Assembly: GCA_977017575.1 (NCBI GenBank)
Contig: CDRNVI010000077.1
Location: 1-64,000, forward strand
Source: Paramoeba atlantica
Lineage: Eukaryota; Discosea
Direction: 5' to 3'
Length of the DNA: 64,000 nucleotides
The first letter of the stretch is position 1. The number at the start of each line of letters is the position of its first letter. Made by a program: the position numbers and the translations under genes. Under the pieces are notes generated by a model that was given only the letters and a program-made list of their open reading frames with translations, made no database searches and had not been told where the DNA came from. This document shows, piece after piece, positions 19,697-29,939 of the stretch.

Positions 19697-20397
19697 CATA
19701 TCCTCCGTTGCGGGGCCATCATTTACTGATTCGCTGTCCTGCGCTATACCTTCGTCGCACGTTAGTCGAGCTGATTTTGGTTTACATTGCTCAAGAAAAA
19801 CGCGTTTAGAAGAGTTGTACGCGGACGTACGAGAGTCAGTAGATGATGGCAGGCCGAGCCCACCTTTCTTCAGCGGCAACCGGCACCAAGCGATGTGTTT
19901 ATCTGACATTTTGCCAAGCCATGTGTTCAACATCGCTTCAACATCGCTGTCGAATTCGCCAACGCGTGAAGTACGAACCTCGTGTTTTGGTGAAGAGATC
20001 CGCAAGAAAGCACAGGTAGACACTGAAAGGCGTAATCAGGAATCATTCCAGTGGCGACGTACGTTTCATTCTTGCGTGCGATGACATCTTGCAGAAGTTT
20101 CGTGCAAGTCTTGTTTTGGTTGGATGATGATAATTCATGGACTACCGATAGGTCATAGAAAATTTCGCCCGTGTTCCAGAATACCACCAGATCAAGCCCC
20201 GAACGATAATATTGCCTTCCTTTGCAAGTTTTTTCATGGATCGCTTTGTTTTCCGGAGGAACCTGTGTACCACACTCACCGCATCGCCATGTGCTGAACG
20301 CTCTAGGTTCCCTCTCGCAGGGAATGCCCGCCTTTCCGCATAAATCGAAAATATACTTGACCAGGGCGTTATGTTTCGTCGTGGCGTTTATACCCGG
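19697..20397 (-). pseudogene. family A LINE copy A3, rearranged
   Basis: Two blocks are in the wrong order for a family A LINE. The RLE part (20397-19960) includes GINATTKHNALV, EPRAFSTWRCGECG and FWNTGEIFYDLSVVHELSS, with the catalytic Pro of GPD changed to Leu (SGLDLVVFW). Downstream on the same strand is the post-RT part (about 19990-19697) with NTWLGKMSDKHIAWCRLPLK and GGLGLPSSTDSR, which should precede it. The second block ends in NDGPATEDM followed by a (GTT)n run. It is either two adjacent copies or one copy inverted and rejoined. The 5' side is interrupted by a solo YR repeat at 20398. Confidence 0.7.
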
Positions 20398-20668
20398 AAA
20401 TCCACGCCGCGGGGCATAAAAAATAACATGTATCGAATAGTAAACAAAGAAACAACTAAAATGTATCTGATTGCTCACAAGCCCTATTTCCCAATCTCAA
20501 AACATAACATCAACATTAAACTGTAAATAATATGTTCTCACGACAATTTTAGGCCTGCAAACATATATGTCACTGTCACTCTGTTAACGGGGTTCCCCCC
20601 ACCGGAACCCTCGACCAAATGGCTGGGGGCTCGGTGGGCGGGCACAAAAACTTTTGAAACGTAAGTAG
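20398..20668 (-). repeat. solo YR repeat (Y3 subfamily)
   Basis: Begins AAATCCACGCCGCGGGGC, like the beta repeat of Y3 (AAATCCACGCCGAGGGGC at 54873), and contains the core ACGGGGTTCCCCCCACCGGA and GCTGGGGGCTCGGTGGGCGG at 20585-20642. It ends after a very short alpha part, CGTAAGTAG. It splits LINE copy A3 at its left edge. Confidence 0.65.
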
Positions 20669-20675
20669 AAAAAAT

Positions 20676-20745
20676 GGCTAGGGGGGACCTTCGATGAGTA
20701 CTCATCGTAAGTTGTAGACTTTCGATGAGTCTCACGGAAAGTTGT
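20676..20745. repeat. single end of an H2-type TIR element
   Basis: GGCTAGGGGGGACCTTCGAT and the following GTACTCATCGTAAG/GACTTTCGATGAG subterminal repeats match the ends of H2. No partner end is found nearby, so this is a truncated copy. Confidence 0.6.
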
Positions 20746-20759
20746 ACACCATGAGATGG

Positions 20760-21455
20760 TCATCGTACACCATGAGATGGTGGAAGTGAAGACGGTACCG
20801 ACTGCGACTGCGGCAGCGGTGGCGAAGGTGGCTGCGGTGGCGAAGGTGGCGGCGATTGCGGATGATGTGGCATCGGAGACGATCGCACGTGCGATGTCAG
20901 AGGCAATGGTGCCGACCGTGCCTGTGGTAACGGCGATTGCGAATGAATTGGGGTCGCAAACAACCGCGCTGACGTGTTCGATGGTAGCGGCGAACGTACC
21001 GACTGCGGATGATTCGGCAGAGAAGGTCGCAGCGACGCGTGTGATGGTAACGGCGAAGGTGGTGCTGACTCCAACTGCTGTGGCGGCGACTGCGGATGAC
21101 TTGACACCGGAGACGGCTTATGAGAGCGCCGCGGCGTTTGGGCTGGCGGCGAGGGCGGCACCGGCTGCGGTTCCTCTGGTGTTTGCTTCTTTGGCGGAGA
21201 CATCGGCAGCGGCAACGCTGGAGGTGGCGACCGATGAGGCGTATGTGGAGGAGATGGCGGTGGAGCGGGCGAGGGCGGCGAATGCGCGAGCGGCGGCTGG
21301 AGTGTTGGTGGTGGTGGTGGCGGCGGCGGTGGCGGAAGCGGTGGCGGCGGAGGTCGCTCCTCGGGTACTCTCTTCTTTCGCCGGGAAGGTGGCAGCGGTA
21401 GGACCTCTGGAGCTACTCCAGTGTCCTTCGCCCTACTGCGGGTGAACATGCCCAT
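20760..21455 (-). pseudogene. family A LINE copy A4, Pro-rich N-terminal segment
   Basis: Starts with ATG at 21455 and reads [20 protein letters not shown], followed by about 200 residues dominated by Pro and Ser with short basic patches. The frame stays open to 20760, where the copy stops after a duplicated ACACCATGAGATGG segment. An SL relic lies 33 nt upstream (21489-21521). The long plus-strand ORF over the same interval (20756-21445) is the complement of the Pro-rich codons. No RT or endonuclease is attached. Confidence 0.65.
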
Positions 21456-21488
21456 AACGGGGGGTTAATAATATTAAAAAAAACAAAT

Positions 21489-21521
21489 CAACAAGGTACA
21501 GAAACTGTATCTTTATCGTTA
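21489..21521 (-). other. spliced-leader relic, 33 of 39 nt
   Basis: On the minus strand TAACGATAAAGAT is followed directly by ACAGTTTCTGTACCTTGTTG. The first six SL bases are missing, as expected when reverse transcription stops just short of the RNA 5' end. The ATG of copy A4 follows after 33 nt. Confidence 0.75.
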
Positions 21522-21750
21522 CCTCAACCCAACTTTATGGCGTGATGTGCCGTTGCGCCCGCTTTGTAGAAATATCTTATAATTAATATAAGAAATATAT
21601 ATAATTCAGAACTCACGTTCCCTACAAAAACTAGAGACTGTTTTTGCAGCCTCCTTCACCTTTGTTGCGCATCTTAATGCGATTTCTTTTCTTCCATTCC
21701 ACCGTGCTGCGTGTTTGTCTCTCGTACTATTTTCGCCGAATATCTCATTC

Positions 21751-22457
21751 CTTGTCTCGCCTCAGTGATGTTGTTCATCTGTTCCATGTTGTGGCAAACG
21801 AAAGCCGAGCTGAAAAGGGTTTTAGAGTGCTCGAGACTAAGCGCTTGCTCAACATGAATCGGACGGAACGATTTCCAAGAGAGACACTGCTGCTGGTACG
21901 TGGCGCGGGCACTCAACGGGAGTACTTCACTCTCAGTGTGGGCAGTCGTCTGGCTTCTTCCTTGTCTCGCCTCAGTAATGTTATTCATCTGTTCCATGTT
22001 GTGGCAAACGAAAGCCGAGCTGAAAAGGGTTTTAGGGCGCTCGAGACTAAGCGCTTGCTCAACATGAATCGGACGGAACGATTTCCAAGAGAGACACTGC
22101 TGCTGGTACGTGGCGCGGGCACTCAACGGGAGTACTTCACTCTCAGTGTGGGCAGCCGTCTGGCTTCTTCCTTGTCTCGCCTCAGTAATGTTATTCATCT
22201 GTTCCATGTTGTGGCAAACGAAAGCCGAGCTGAAAAGGGTTTTAGGGCGCTCGAGACTAAGCGCTTGCTCAACATGAATCGGACGAAACGATTTCCAAGA
22301 GAGACACTGCTGCTGGTACGTGGCGCGGGCACTCAACGGGAGTACTTCACTCTCAGTGTGGGCAGTCGTCTGGCTTCTTCCTTGTCTCGCCTCAGTAATG
22401 TTATTCATCTGTTCCATGTTGTGGCAAACGAAAGCCGAGCTGAAAAGGGTTTTAGAG
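21751..22457. repeat. 210-bp tandem satellite, 3.4 units
   Basis: Units start at 21751, 21961, 22171 and 22381 (CTTGTCTCGCCTCAG) with only a few substitutions. Because 210 is a multiple of three, ORFs of about 250-270 codons stay open on both strands through the array; they encode 70-residue repeats such as LSRLSNVIHLFHVVANESRA. No domain is recognised. The open frames are most likely a by-product of the period, but a repeat protein cannot be excluded. Confidence 0.75.
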
Positions 22458-22955
22458 CTTGAAAAGGCTTTGTAACAGATGCACTGCTTTTAACTGTGTC
22501 AAGCGTTGGCGCAGTATGCAAGACATTCCTCTTGGCGCGGATGCCGAAAGCTGGATGAGCTGCCATAGTTTTTTGACTCCGCCATCGTGCCGAAAGCATG
22601 GAACGGAAAAGATGGCGTCCGTACCGGGGAAGAATTATATGATTTGTATGTTTAAGGAGCCTGGAATGCGGAACCCCTGTCGAATAAAGATGGGAAAGTT
22701 TGAGCCATACATTTCTTTGCGGAGCCATCTAACTCCCACCATCCTTTTACTTCTTTGGGCAGACATTGCGAATCTAATTTTTTCGCCATAGAAAAAAGGT
22801 AGTAAACTGTATTGAAATAAACTGTATCTCAATCATTTAATGTTTCGTTGTAATCTGATAGTGATCTTTGTTGCTATTACAATAGATTTCAAAAATATCT
22901 TCATAATCATCGAGTATGATGCGCGCTGTCTAAACTAAAAACACCATGAACTAAC
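22458..22955. other. unassigned sequence, no gene supported
   Basis: Short overlapping ORFs of about 110 codons occur on both strands (22459-22791 plus, 22405-22728 minus) without recognisable motifs. The segment follows the satellite without a visible boundary repeat. Confidence 0.35.
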
Positions 22956-22959
22956 GACT

Positions 22960-23312
22960 GGGAAGTCTGCACCCTCCCCGTCGCCAGTCTCCCTTGGACA
23001 CAATAACCATACCGTCCTTTCGCCAAGTTCCGTAGCGGTTCCTGCTCCAAGGGTCAGCTAATTCGTTTCAACATAGTGTGTCGCTATTTTTATTCCTCGG
23101 ATGTTGATGAAATTTAAAATTCGAATAAGAACTGTAGATATATTATATGAATCCGACCACTGCTTTGCAATCGCGTATTTGACACTCGTATTGTCCACAC
23201 ATAATCGAATGTTTTTCCAACGTGCCCAATGATCTTTAAAAGTAATCAAAGTAAAATAACGAATAGTATCCCTGAACATTGTGCGCATCCGGATACATGA
23301 TACATAATACAA
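22960..23312 (-). mobile_element. YR retroelement fragment (RNase H C-terminal part)
   Basis: The minus strand encodes NIRLCVDNTSVKYAI followed by THYVETNELADPWSRNRYG, matching the end of the RNase H region of Y0 (NLADPWSRNRFG). It is a short broken remnant without terminal repeats. It ends beside the 18-bp minisatellite. Confidence 0.7.
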
Positions 23313-23377
23313 AAAGTGGTCTTAATACAAAAAGTGGTCTTAATACAAAAAGTGGTCTTAATACAAAAAGTGGTCTT
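23306..23377. repeat. 18-bp minisatellite, four units
   Basis: Four head-to-tail copies of AATACAAAAAGTGGTCTT, with a lone CAAAAGTGGTCTT at 23405. Both the period and part of the unit (AAAAAGTG..GTCTT) resemble the array at 41089-41172. Confidence 0.8.
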
Positions 23378-23428
23378 AATTCTTTTGTTTATACCTATTC
23401 ATTTCAAAAGTGGTCTTAAGGAAGGTAT

Positions 23429-23645
23429 TTTTTTTTTTTTTTTTTTATTCTATTAGAATTTCCCTGAGTTGGTGATCTCAGGCTACTATTGAAAAGGGAA
23501 TGTTATGGTCTTTCGGTTTTATATAACAATATCTTCATATAGTCGAACGTGTACGAGCTGCCGTCATATGTTAAGAATTTGGGTTTTCTCAAATACCCGT
23601 AAATTTAGATTACAAATTTTACTTTAAAGAGACTTTAAATATATC
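23429..23645 (-). other. 3' UTR and poly(A) end of LINE copy A5
   Basis: On the minus strand about 200 bp of AT-rich 3' UTR follow the A5 stop codon, including a stem CCTGAGATCACCAACTCAGG, and end in an A18 tract (T-run at 23429-23446). This marks the 3' terminus of the element. Confidence 0.7.
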
Positions 23646-26600
23646 TTATAGGCGCAATTCACTCATCCACTTCTCTGCTGGAATGTAGTCTCGGAGCTGC
23701 GACACTACCGTGTACGCTGACATTTTTTCGATTTCGAGCTGGAAAGCATTGCGCACGCTTTCATATTTAAGTTTCGCTCTTTGTGAGAGAGCCTTCAGCA
23801 AAGCCTTAGTATCGTCATGTAGAAGGCCGCAATCTGTTGCAGCCAGACACTTAAACGAATCGCTATCGACACCCTTCTCAGTAACGTATTTCTTATATTT
23901 TCTGTCGGAGACCTGCTGCATAAGGGCAGAGCTGGTGTGTTTTGCGTAGCTTGAGCAGCACGTATGTACTATTGTGAAGTCGTAGAGTACCTCACCCATG
24001 TGAGGCCACATGATGGCCAGATCTGGACCTGAACGAATACGGCGTGCTTTGCAAGGATGTTGCGCGGCGACATCTGCTGAGATAGTGCACTTACATTTAG
24101 TGCAATGATACGAGGAGTAGATGCGGGGTTCGATCACGCTAGGAAGGCCTGCTTTTGAGCACAACTCTGAGAGATACCGGACGATGTGTGAATGTTTGCG
24201 TGTGGAGTTCATCCCGGAGCATCGGGAGCATCCAGCAACGTGGGGAATAATGGTGGAGGGTGATTCTTGATTAGAACAGCCGGGGCATGTTACTTTGGCC
24301 GGTGCCTTAGGCAAGCCAATTCCTAAGCGCATCATGAGCGTATATCGGAATAGGTATGGGTTAACGTAGTTGCTGGTGTTTTCGAGGTGGATATTAGCCT
24401 CTTTAGTGCGTTTTATGATGTTCGCTGCGGTGGAGTCTTTCTGTATTTCTGTCAATTGTTTTTCGTGAGCTTGACTCATGATCTTCTTAAGCGATTTGCG
24501 GGCCTTTTCTGCGCGGCTCTGAATTTTAGCTTTGCTCTTGTCATTGCCTTGCGAATCTACCGGAGCTTTATTGGGTTCCAAGTGCTCTTCAATAGATTCT
24601 CGGGCTGCTGCGAAGTAGTGCTGCTGTTTCAGAGTGCAAGAAGTCAGTCCTAATCCACCTAATTTTTGCGGGAAAGCTGCGAGCTTAAGTGCCTGGGCGT
24701 CCGCGCCGCACCATTTCTGCAAGACTTCGTGTACGTGGCTTTCAAAAGAATGTGCCAGACGCCGAGTGGCCTCCGGGCGGTGAACTCTCAGATGATAGTC
24801 TTGACGTGGAATTGTACATCGGCGAAGAATCGCGAGAGAAAGGTTACTGGGGCCCATGAGAAGTAAACGGCGGAAAAGGCATTTATGCTTACTGAGTTTG
24901 CGCAGGAGAAGATCCTCTACCACCTTATCTTTCCCGATATAGGCTCCCAGAATCTTGATCGAATCAGTGCAAAGCTTGACGCCTAGATTATGCAAAGAGA
25001 ACGGTTCGTATGTGGTATTTTTCTGGAAAAATTCGCATTTCTGAAAGTTGACGCGTAGATTGAGCTCGCCTGTGATTTCCCGTAAGTGCAGGAACGCAGC
25101 TTCGAGTGACGGTACGTTTGTAGAGCTGAGAGTCACATCGTCTTGATATGCTCGTATTTTGACGTCGGGGTATAAGCTTGCGATCTCGCGAATGGGACCG
25201 TGTAAAAGTGCACAGAAGTACATGGAGGATAATGATGAGCCTTGTCGAATTCCTGACGAACTTTCGATGGTCGCGAAAAGAGCGTTGTGTGCGAAAAACA
25301 AAAGTTCGGATGAGAGGCCGTATTCAAGGTAAAACAGTCGCATAAAAGGTTTGAACACAGGATTCTCTAGTAGTGCTTGTGTTATGGCGTCGCGTCGTGG
25401 AGTGTTGTATGCGTTCGTGAAATCTACCGTAATCAATGCGCATCCATCCTCGTATTCTTGTAGTAGCTCATGCACTATTGATTCACATGCGCTCTTGTGG
25501 AGAACACCCCGCTGCATAGGCGAAAAGTATTTTCGTAGTGCACATTCATGTCGCTCGAGTAAAATGGATCCGCAGATTTTTAGGATCGTCTCCCCCATGG
25601 CGACTGGCCGTATACCGTTTTGTGGCTTCGGAAGAGCAATAATTCGGCAACGAGTGAGACGCTTCCGCACGCTTACAGGCACGTCGCCATTGATAACGTC
25701 GCGAATCATATGGCATAATGAAAGGCATGCTTCTTCATCTTCAACAAGCAAACGCATCATGCTCTCACTAAGCCCGCTTGGTCCCGGAGATGCCCCTCGC
25801 GCAAGTTTTTCGACTGCAAGGCGGAGTTCTGATTTATCTACAACGCCGATCCGTGGAAAGTCAGCTTCCGGAATTTCAATACTAGGCCCCTCGGGATGCA
25901 AATCGCGAAGTTTCTGTAATTTTTCATGCGCTGTAAGATTGGAGACCTTGTAAACGTTGTCGAGAATTCGAGTGGCTTTCCCGATGTTTCCAGCTCGAGC
26001 GGTCGTTAAAGCATTCTTGATCGAGCGACGGTCGACGCCAAGTTCTTCCCTTTGTTCTATGCTGAGTGTTTCGTTTTCCGATGGATCCGCTTGTTTGTTT
26101 ATGTGTCCGACTCGTTGATTTTGCCGAGAAAGTTGACGAATAGTAGCGAGCGAGTCTCTTGGTGCGTTCAAAAATTTATGCCAGATAGCTGTTTTCTCAG
26201 AGTCAAGTTCTACCGATGGATACCCACGAAGTATGGCTCGGAAGATGGCGACTACATGGATTGAAAAAGATGAATCAATGGGTACCATCGTGGGCAGCGG
26301 CTCGAGATCACTTTGACCATTTTCATCGCTAGACACGTTGTCGGCGTGTTCTTCTAAATTCCGCGTAATTGTTTCGACTTTGATCAGTTTCGTGGCTCGT
26401 ATCGAACAGATTCTGATCCTGTTTGTGTGTGGAAGATAAAGAAAGCCACTGGGACCTTTGCTGCCTTGAGCTGGATTGTAAGAGATTTTGACTTTGACCA
26501 TTCCTTTTCGTGAGGTCCTACCTACGACGATGCCTTTCGACGTGTAATTTACCGTGTCTTGTCGGAAGCCCCACTCGATAACACATTCCGTGCCTTTGCC

Positions 26601-27185
26601 CCACTTTGCTACCATGTTGTGCACATGATCCGGTGCTTTGGAAAGAGCACTTCTGTTTGCCAGATCTGCTATGACCTCGTTATCGCTGTCAAGAGACATA
26701 TCTTCGCTCTCGTCTTCGTAATGTTCCTCTTCCGAGTCAATATCCGGTGTTGTCTCTTGTTGTGGTTCTTGACGTGGCTGTTCGTCGAAAGATGTCAATC
26801 GAAAGGTCTTAGGCGTGATTTTGATTTTGATTTTGTCGCTGTGCGCACTGTTCTGTTCGCCGTGATCAGCCCAGTCTTTTGGCAGAGGTGTAGATCCGAC
26901 GATTCGAATTCTTGGGGTTTTCTTTGGTTTGGACAGTTCATGCGTAATTCGGCCATCTCCTGTGGTGAGATCGGGTAAGTCTGACGCCGTGTGATTTCCG
27001 GAGCGTTCCTTCATTCCCTCTTTCCGCGAAACTTGTAGAATCTTGATCATTGAGCCGTCTGAGGAAACCGTTGTTGTGCTCTTCTTTTCTTTGCCACGCT
27101 TTCCTTTTTCACGTGATTTCTCTGTTGTACGACTTGTCTTCAGGTCTGAATTTTTGCTCACGACTGAGCGGGAAGGGCGTGTCAT
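23646..27185 (-). CDS. family A LINE polyprotein, copy A5 (RT + restriction-like endonuclease)
   Basis: Intact 1179-aa ORF of an RLE-type non-LTR retrotransposon. It makes the protein that nicks target DNA and reverse-transcribes the element RNA from the nick. I place the start at the ATG at 27185 (MTRPSRSVV): the 21 in-frame codons before it come from the SL relic and the neighbouring element. The N-terminal 300 residues are charged. The RT domain spans about 430-760, with RPVAMGE, VDFTNAYN, IRQGSSLSSMYF and the catalytic YQDD at about 678. A zinc-knuckle-like CPGCSNQ...HVAGC motif precedes the endonuclease, whose core GPDLAIMWPHMGEVLYDF (PD-X13-D) is at about 1053. The 3' UTR ends in poly(A) at 23429. 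An autonomous, possibly active copy of a CRE/R2-type clade. Confidence 0.88.
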   Translation of the reverse strand: MTRPSRSVVSKNSDLKTSRTTEKSREKGKRGKEKKSTTTVSSDGSMIKILQVSRKEGMKERSGNHTASDLPDLTTGDGRITHELSKPKKTPRIRIVGSTPLPKDWADHGEQNSAHSDKIKIKITPKTFRLTSFDEQPRQEPQQETTPDIDSEEEHYEDESEDMSLDSDNEVIADLANRSALSKAPDHVHNMVAKWGKGTECVIEWGFRQDTVNYTSKGIVVGRTSRKGMVKVKISYNPAQGSKGPSGFLYLPHTNRIRICSIRATKLIKVETITRNLEEHADNVSSDENGQSDLEPLPTMVPIDSSFSIHVVAIFRAILRGYPSVELDSEKTAIWHKFLNAPRDSLATIRQLSRQNQRVGHINKQADPSENETLSIEQREELGVDRRSIKNALTTARAGNIGKATRILDNVYKVSNLTAHEKLQKLRDLHPEGPSIEIPEADFPRIGVVDKSELRLAVEKLARGASPGPSGLSESMMRLLVEDEEACLSLCHMIRDVINGDVPVSVRKRLTRCRIIALPKPQNGIRPVAMGETILKICGSILLERHECALRKYFSPMQRGVLHKSACESIVHELLQEYEDGCALITVDFTNAYNTPRRDAITQALLENPVFKPFMRLFYLEYGLSSELLFFAHNALFATIESSSGIRQGSSLSSMYFCALLHGPIREIASLYPDVKIRAYQDDVTLSSTNVPSLEAAFLHLREITGELNLRVNFQKCEFFQKNTTYEPFSLHNLGVKLCTDSIKILGAYIGKDKVVEDLLLRKLSKHKCLFRRLLLMGPSNLSLAILRRCTIPRQDYHLRVHRPEATRRLAHSFESHVHEVLQKWCGADAQALKLAAFPQKLGGLGLTSCTLKQQHYFAAARESIEEHLEPNKAPVDSQGNDKSKAKIQSRAEKARKSLKKIMSQAHEKQLTEIQKDSTAANIIKRTKEANIHLENTSNYVNPYLFRYTLMMRLGIGLPKAPAKVTCPGCSNQESPSTIIPHVAGCSRCSGMNSTRKHSHIVRYLSELCSKAGLPSVIEPRIYSSYHCTKCKCTISADVAAQHPCKARRIRSGPDLAIMWPHMGEVLYDFTIVHTCCSSYAKHTSSALMQQVSDRKYKKYVTEKGVDSDSFKCLAATDCGLLHDDTKALLKALSQRAKLKYESVRNAFQLEIEKMSAYTVVSQLRDYIPAEKWMSELRL

Positions 27186-27212
27186 AACGATTGAGATAAT
27201 AAGAAAATAAAT

Positions 27213-27240
27213 CAACAAGGTACAGAAAATAGTATATCTT
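27213..27240 (-). other. degenerate spliced-leader relic at the 5' end of A5
   Basis: Reads AAGATATACTATT then TTCTGTACCTTGTTG on the minus strand. The SL 3' part is intact, and the part before it is altered where the 3' terminus of copy A6 (GCCTCC) abuts it. It lies 27 nt upstream of the A5 ATG. Confidence 0.6.
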
Positions 27241-28767
27241 GGAGGCATTTCTCCTGTGAAATCCTATGACAGGAAGCCACGGGCGAAAAATCACCTTCCC
27301 CCCTTCTCTCGTGAGAGAAACTACCTCCAAAAATAACTAGAACAGGACTTACAAATAAATAGATAAATAGATAAATAAATAAATACGCTAACCTGGTTTC
27401 CATACACCATATTTGGTATGTCATCATATTCTGTTTTCTTCCGTTTCGTATTGGCGCTACCCCCCCTTGTCAGGGGGATAGTAACTAACTAAGCTTACGC
27501 GTCTTTGTAAGCTGGCTATTGAAAACTAAATATTAAATTTTAAACTTGCGACAACGCTTTGCCCATTTGAGCGTTCAGAATGACACCGTTTAATTCTTGT
27601 AGATGCATTCCAAAATCTCGCACTACGGTTTCACGATCACGTCCGTTTGCATCAGCTAATGCCTTCAGAAGGGCGACACTGCTTTTGTTCATGGCTCCTC
27701 CGGCAAGCACTGATAGGCATACAAATTTTTCCCGAGGAATTAGATCGGAGTTTACATAAGTGTCCAGCTTCCTTTTTTCTGCTTCCTGCATCAGTTGGGC
27801 TCCCCGTTTGTGGATGTTTGATTTCGATAGTTCATTTGTTACCGTGAAATCATAAAATATTTCACCCGACACCCAAAAGATCACGAGGTCCGGGCCGCTT
27901 CGATGGAAGGATGTGGTTCCACATGTTTTCTGATGCTCCTGTTTTCGCTGTTCGCTCACCGCTTCGGTACATTTAAGGCATCGGTATGATGTGAATTGTC
28001 GCGGTTCACGCTCGCATGGGATCCCGGCTCGCAGACATAGATCGTATATGTGCCGAACTAGTGCATTGTGCCTTGTCGTTGCATTTGCCCCCGTGCATTT
28101 TACACAGCCAAGTAAATGTGCCAGAGAGTGTTTAGACTCAAGGATCATCTTGCATCCAGGGCACAGAAAATTATTCGGCATGCTTCTGTGCGCGATTCCG
28201 AGTCGCGCCATTACCACCAGTGTGAATTGGGAGGATGGGATGCATCTCGTTCTGCCTTGTAGCCAGTCGTGGTTCCCCTTCTCGCTGCACGCTTTTACCA
28301 ACGGTGCTACCTCCTCATTTTTCTTAGTGAGTTCCTGATATACCTTCTGATTTAACATTGCATCTGTCACGGCACCATCATCACTTACTACTTCGCTTTC
28401 CCGCATCATCTCTTCGTCATGCGTTAACCGAGCTGAGTTGATTTTACAGCGCTCTAGAGAAACGCGTTTCGAAGAATTGTAAGCAGCATTGCGAGTTTCG
28501 GCCGATGATGGTAGACCGAGTCCACCTTTCTTGAAGTCGACACCAGGAGATGTGTTTGTCGGACATTTTACCGAGCCATGTGCGCATTACCTCTTCAACC
28601 TCCTTATCGAATTGTTTACATAGCTTTTCGGAAGCAGCTGGCGTGTGTACCCGAGTGTGGTATCTGTGTCGGATGTTTACGCTTTTCGAGAGTAAGAGCA
28701 GCGATATGTTGTTCAACCCCATGAGCTTTAGACGTCGAAAAATTGCTTCATGCTTCTTAAGCTTTGG
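27241..28767 (-). pseudogene. family A LINE copy A6, 5'-truncated
   Basis: The minus strand carries the post-RT region (KHEAIFRRLKLMGLNN, TWLGKMSDKHISWCRL) and then, after a frame change near 28540, a 289-codon stretch (28409-27540) with CPGCKMILESKHSLAHLLGC and the RLE core SGPDLVIFWVSGEIFYDFTV (PD-X12-D). The 3' UTR has the family hairpin AGTTTCTCTCACGAGAGAAG and ends GCCTCC at 27241 without poly(A), directly against the A5 spliced leader. RT is lost by 5' truncation at 28767, where the 3' end of A7 begins. Confidence 0.8.
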
Positions 28768-29592
28768 CATTCTCGGAGGCATTTCTCCTGTGAAATCCTA
28801 TAAGCTCCCTACAGCAGGAAGCCACGTAGGAAAATGAGAAATGTGCTCCTTCCCCCCTTCTCTCAATTTTCGAAGAGAAACTATCTCCGTATAAAATAGA
28901 AAATATATAATATTTAGATGTCAACGGATATTATCTCTCAGCTATTTCACCATTATAGAATATTTCTAAAATCTATTACTTGTCTTCGAGGTGCTCCCGA
29001 AGTTGGGAGTATACCACGAGGCCGTTGAAGTTTTGCAACAGTAGCTTGAACGAGAGTTCCGTCTCGCGGGCGTTCAGAAGACAAGCGTCTGCCAAGGCTC
29101 TGATCAGATTGCGTGTGTTCGCGTGTAGTGATCCGGAGGACAGAATCGGAATGCATTGGAACGATTCTTGGGCGATCATTCCCGTTGCGACGTAAGTTTC
29201 CATTTTGCGATGAATGACGTCACGGATCAATTGAGAGCTTTTCTTATTTATGTGGGAAGGTGTCATCTCGTGCGCGACGGTAAGATCATAAAATATAGCT
29301 CCTATGTCCCAGTATATCACAAGGTCTGGCCCAGATCGATGAAGGTGCCGTCCTGTACATATTTTGCTGTGCGTAGGTTGGCTTTCTCGGCTTACCACAT
29401 TTCTACACGTAGTGCACGTCCAGTTACTGAATGCTCGAGGTTCACTCTCACATGGTATCCCTGCGCGCATGCAAAGGTCGTGCAAGAATTTCACCAGCAT
29501 GTTGTGCTTCACGGAGGCATTGATACCAGAGCATTGCACACATCCACTGATGTGAGTGAGAGCTGATCTGTTGTCGAGTATGGAACGGCATC
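28768..29592 (-). pseudogene. family A LINE copy A7, RLE domain and 3' UTR only
   Basis: Coding from 29592 to 28976: ASVKHNMLVKFLHDLCMRAG, the catalytic core SGPDLVIYWDIGAIFYDLTV (PD-X12-D) and the C-terminal segment LQNFNGLVVYSQLREHL. The 3' UTR includes AGTTTCTCTTCGAAAATTGA and ends GCCTCCGAG at 28768. It is 5'-truncated: a poly(A) tract of the preceding unit (T-run from 29596) abuts the first codon. Confidence 0.8.
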
Positions 29593-29595
29593 CTT

Positions 29596-29939
29596 TTTTT
29601 TTTTTTTTTTTTTTTTTTGAAACGCGGCATTGCCTCTATATTACCCAATACATGAACCATGAAGGTCCATTGGGGGGGTATATGATTTGTAAACAAGCAA
29701 TCAAATTAGCAATTTCACATGTTGTAGCCCAAAACTAGTAATTCAACCTGCCTTAAGTTATTTATGATTCTGATAACAATAATAATAAAAAAGGAAGCAA
29801 TCCACGCCCAATCCATCCGCGCGTTCCGGACCGGGTCTTTCGACCTCACCACGGCCTGACTTGTGGACCCTTCCCTTGTTATATGGGAGGGCGCAGGCGC
29901 GGGCCTGTGTCGACAGCGACACGGTCGCGAAACAGGAAG
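29596..29939 (-). mobile_element. R repeat copy 1: SINE-like unit with poly(A) tail
   Basis: About 320 bp on the minus strand, starting near TTCCTGTTTCGCGACCGTGT, through ATTGGGCGTGGATTGCTT, to GAGGCAATGCCGCGTTTC and a poly(A) tract (T-run 29596-29618). Related copies are at 34885-35151 and 42559-42740. The last 120 bp also form the 3' end of family B copy B3 (43803-43945), the relation expected of a SINE sharing its tail with a partner LINE. No ORF is present. Pol III boxes were not convincingly found. Confidence 0.55.

Noticed and set aside
20756-21445. Plus-strand Ala/Val-rich 229-codon ORF
   Set aside because: Shadow of the Pro-rich minus-strand LINE N-terminus that has a matching ATG and an SL relic.
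23429-23446. Transcription terminator-like T-run
   Set aside because: It matches the expected poly(A) tail of the minus-strand LINE A5.
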